Source: Candidatus Roizmanbacteria bacterium RIFCSPHIGHO2_01_FULL_39_8
GTDB lineage: Bacteria; Patescibacteriota; Microgenomatia; UBA1406; GWC2-37-13
Assembly (NCBI GenBank): GCA_001789355.1
Contig: MFZI01000045.1
Location: 1-6,020, forward strand
Length of the DNA: 6,020 nucleotides
Direction of reading: 5' to 3'
Each line of letters starts with the position of its first letter. The first letter of the stretch is position 1. This document shows, piece after piece, positions 5,593 to 6,020 of the stretch. Under the pieces are notes generated by a model, which saw nothing but the letters and a program-made list of their open reading frames with translations, was not told where the DNA came from and ran no database searches. Both the position numbers and the translations under genes were made by a program.

Positions 5593-6020
5593 TTTGAGAT
5601 TTCAATTCTTGAATAAACTCATTAACCCGCATCTTACCTAAATCTTTACCTTCGCGTGTGCGAACTGAACATTGTTCTGATTGCACCTCTTTGTCACCAA
5701 TTATAATCATATACGGTATTTTTTGCAAGGTTGACTCTCTGATTTTTGCTCCTATTGTTCTATTCTCGCGATCCAATTGAGTCCTTATATTTTGTTTCTC
5801 AAGCTCTTCCTTGACCTTTCTTGCATAATCGATATGCTTATCCGAAATGGAAAGTATAGCAACTTGAACCGGAGAAAGCCAGACAGGGAATATTCCTGCA
5901 GTATGTTCTATATATACAGACAAAAATCTTTCAATGGAACCCATTAAAGCAAAATGGATCATGACGGGCGTTTGAGCTTTTCCAGCAGAATCTGTGTAGG
6001 TTAGACCGAATCGTTTTGGC
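5576..6020 (-). CDS. thrS: Threonine-tRNA ligase, C-terminal part, 5' end outside window
   Basis: Only the last 147 residues of this class II synthetase, which charges tRNA-Thr in the cytoplasm, are visible. The frame is open to the window edge, so the ATG at 5962 is internal. The visible part begins FGLTYTDSAGKAQTPVMIH, then has motif 3 (ALMGSIERF; Arg at window residue 31 would contact ATP). An anticodon-binding domain follows (from about residue 46: PVWLSPVQVAILSIS, KVKEELEKQNIRTQLD, TIGAKIRESTLQKIPYMIIIGDKEV, VRTREGKDLG). The TGS, editing (SAD) and zinc-site parts would lie upstream of the window. The family match to ThrRS rather than ProRS is clear from IREXXLQKIPYM and from the position before infC. 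The stop is TAG, inside the start of infC. Confidence 0.96.
   Translation of the reverse strand, partial: PKRFGLTYTDSAGKAQTPVMIHFALMGSIERFLSVYIEHTAGIFPVWLSPVQVAILSISDKHIDYARKVKEELEKQNIRTQLDRENRTIGAKIRESTLQKIPYMIIIGDKEVQSEQCSVRTREGKDLGKMRVNEFIQELKSQIEKFQ
5587..5599 (-). repeat. Inverted repeat around the infC TTG start
   Basis: On the minus strand, TCTCAA-A-TTGAGA is a perfect 6-base inverted repeat with a 1-base centre, and the TTG start is part of its right arm. Flanking GAAA and TTTC could extend it around a 2-base bulge. In RNA the start codon would lie partly in the loop and partly in the stem. Confidence 0.35.

Noticed and set aside
5576..5962. ATG at 5962 as the start of a stand-alone anticodon-binding protein
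   Set aside because: The upstream codons continue a normal ThrRS sequence (FGLTYTDSAGKAQTPV) to the window edge, and this Met is the conserved one before motif 3.
1..6020. tRNA, rRNA, CRISPR array, insertion sequence or T-box
   Set aside because: No cloverleaf, regularly spaced repeat, terminal inverted repeat pair, transposase or specifier-loop pattern was seen on either strand.

Overview
This window is a compact, AT-rich bacterial segment with two parts. Positions 1013-6020 are dominated by a minus-strand translation operon in the classical order thrS-infC-rpmI-rplT-pheS-pheT: ThrRS, IF3, ribosomal proteins L35 and L20, and PheRS alpha and beta. Positions 1-1012 hold the 3' end of a plus-strand class A penicillin-binding protein gene, which converges on a small minus-strand gene of unknown function.

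The operon is very tightly packed. Going downstream, the junctions are: thrS and infC overlap by 17 bases, infC-rpmI have 1 base between them, rpmI-rplT 2, rplT-pheS 5, pheS and pheT overlap by 1 (TAATG), and pheT is followed 3 bases later by an unrecognised 119-codon ORF. I see no promoter, terminator or leader inside the operon. Its promoter must lie upstream of thrS, beyond position 6020. Translational coupling probably replaces strong Shine-Dalgarno (SD) sites at most junctions; only rpmI has a good SD. The genes work together in translation: two aminoacyl-tRNA synthetases, an initiation factor and two large-subunit proteins.

The likely source is a reduced-genome bacterium, probably of the Candidate Phyla Radiation (Patescibacteria, perhaps Microgenomates-like). 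This is inference from four things: a short PheT that lacks the usual OB-fold tRNA-binding domain, the style of the PBP tail with an Ig-like module and a Pro/Thr end, the extreme compaction, and AT-rich codon use. The standard genetic code fits. None of the nine visible stops is TGA, and all conserved genes read through without needing TGA as a sense codon.

The least explained part is 788-1484. The 74-codon gene at 788-1012 has a near-perfect SD and a consensus TATAAT box and matches no family I know. The 119-codon ORF at 1125-1484 is antisense to a competing 96-codon ORF, and sequence alone does not fully settle which is real. I see no mobile element, CRISPR array, tRNA, rRNA or clear new multi-gene system. 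The points most worth following up are the two orphan genes, the remodelled PheT and the unusual start of infC.
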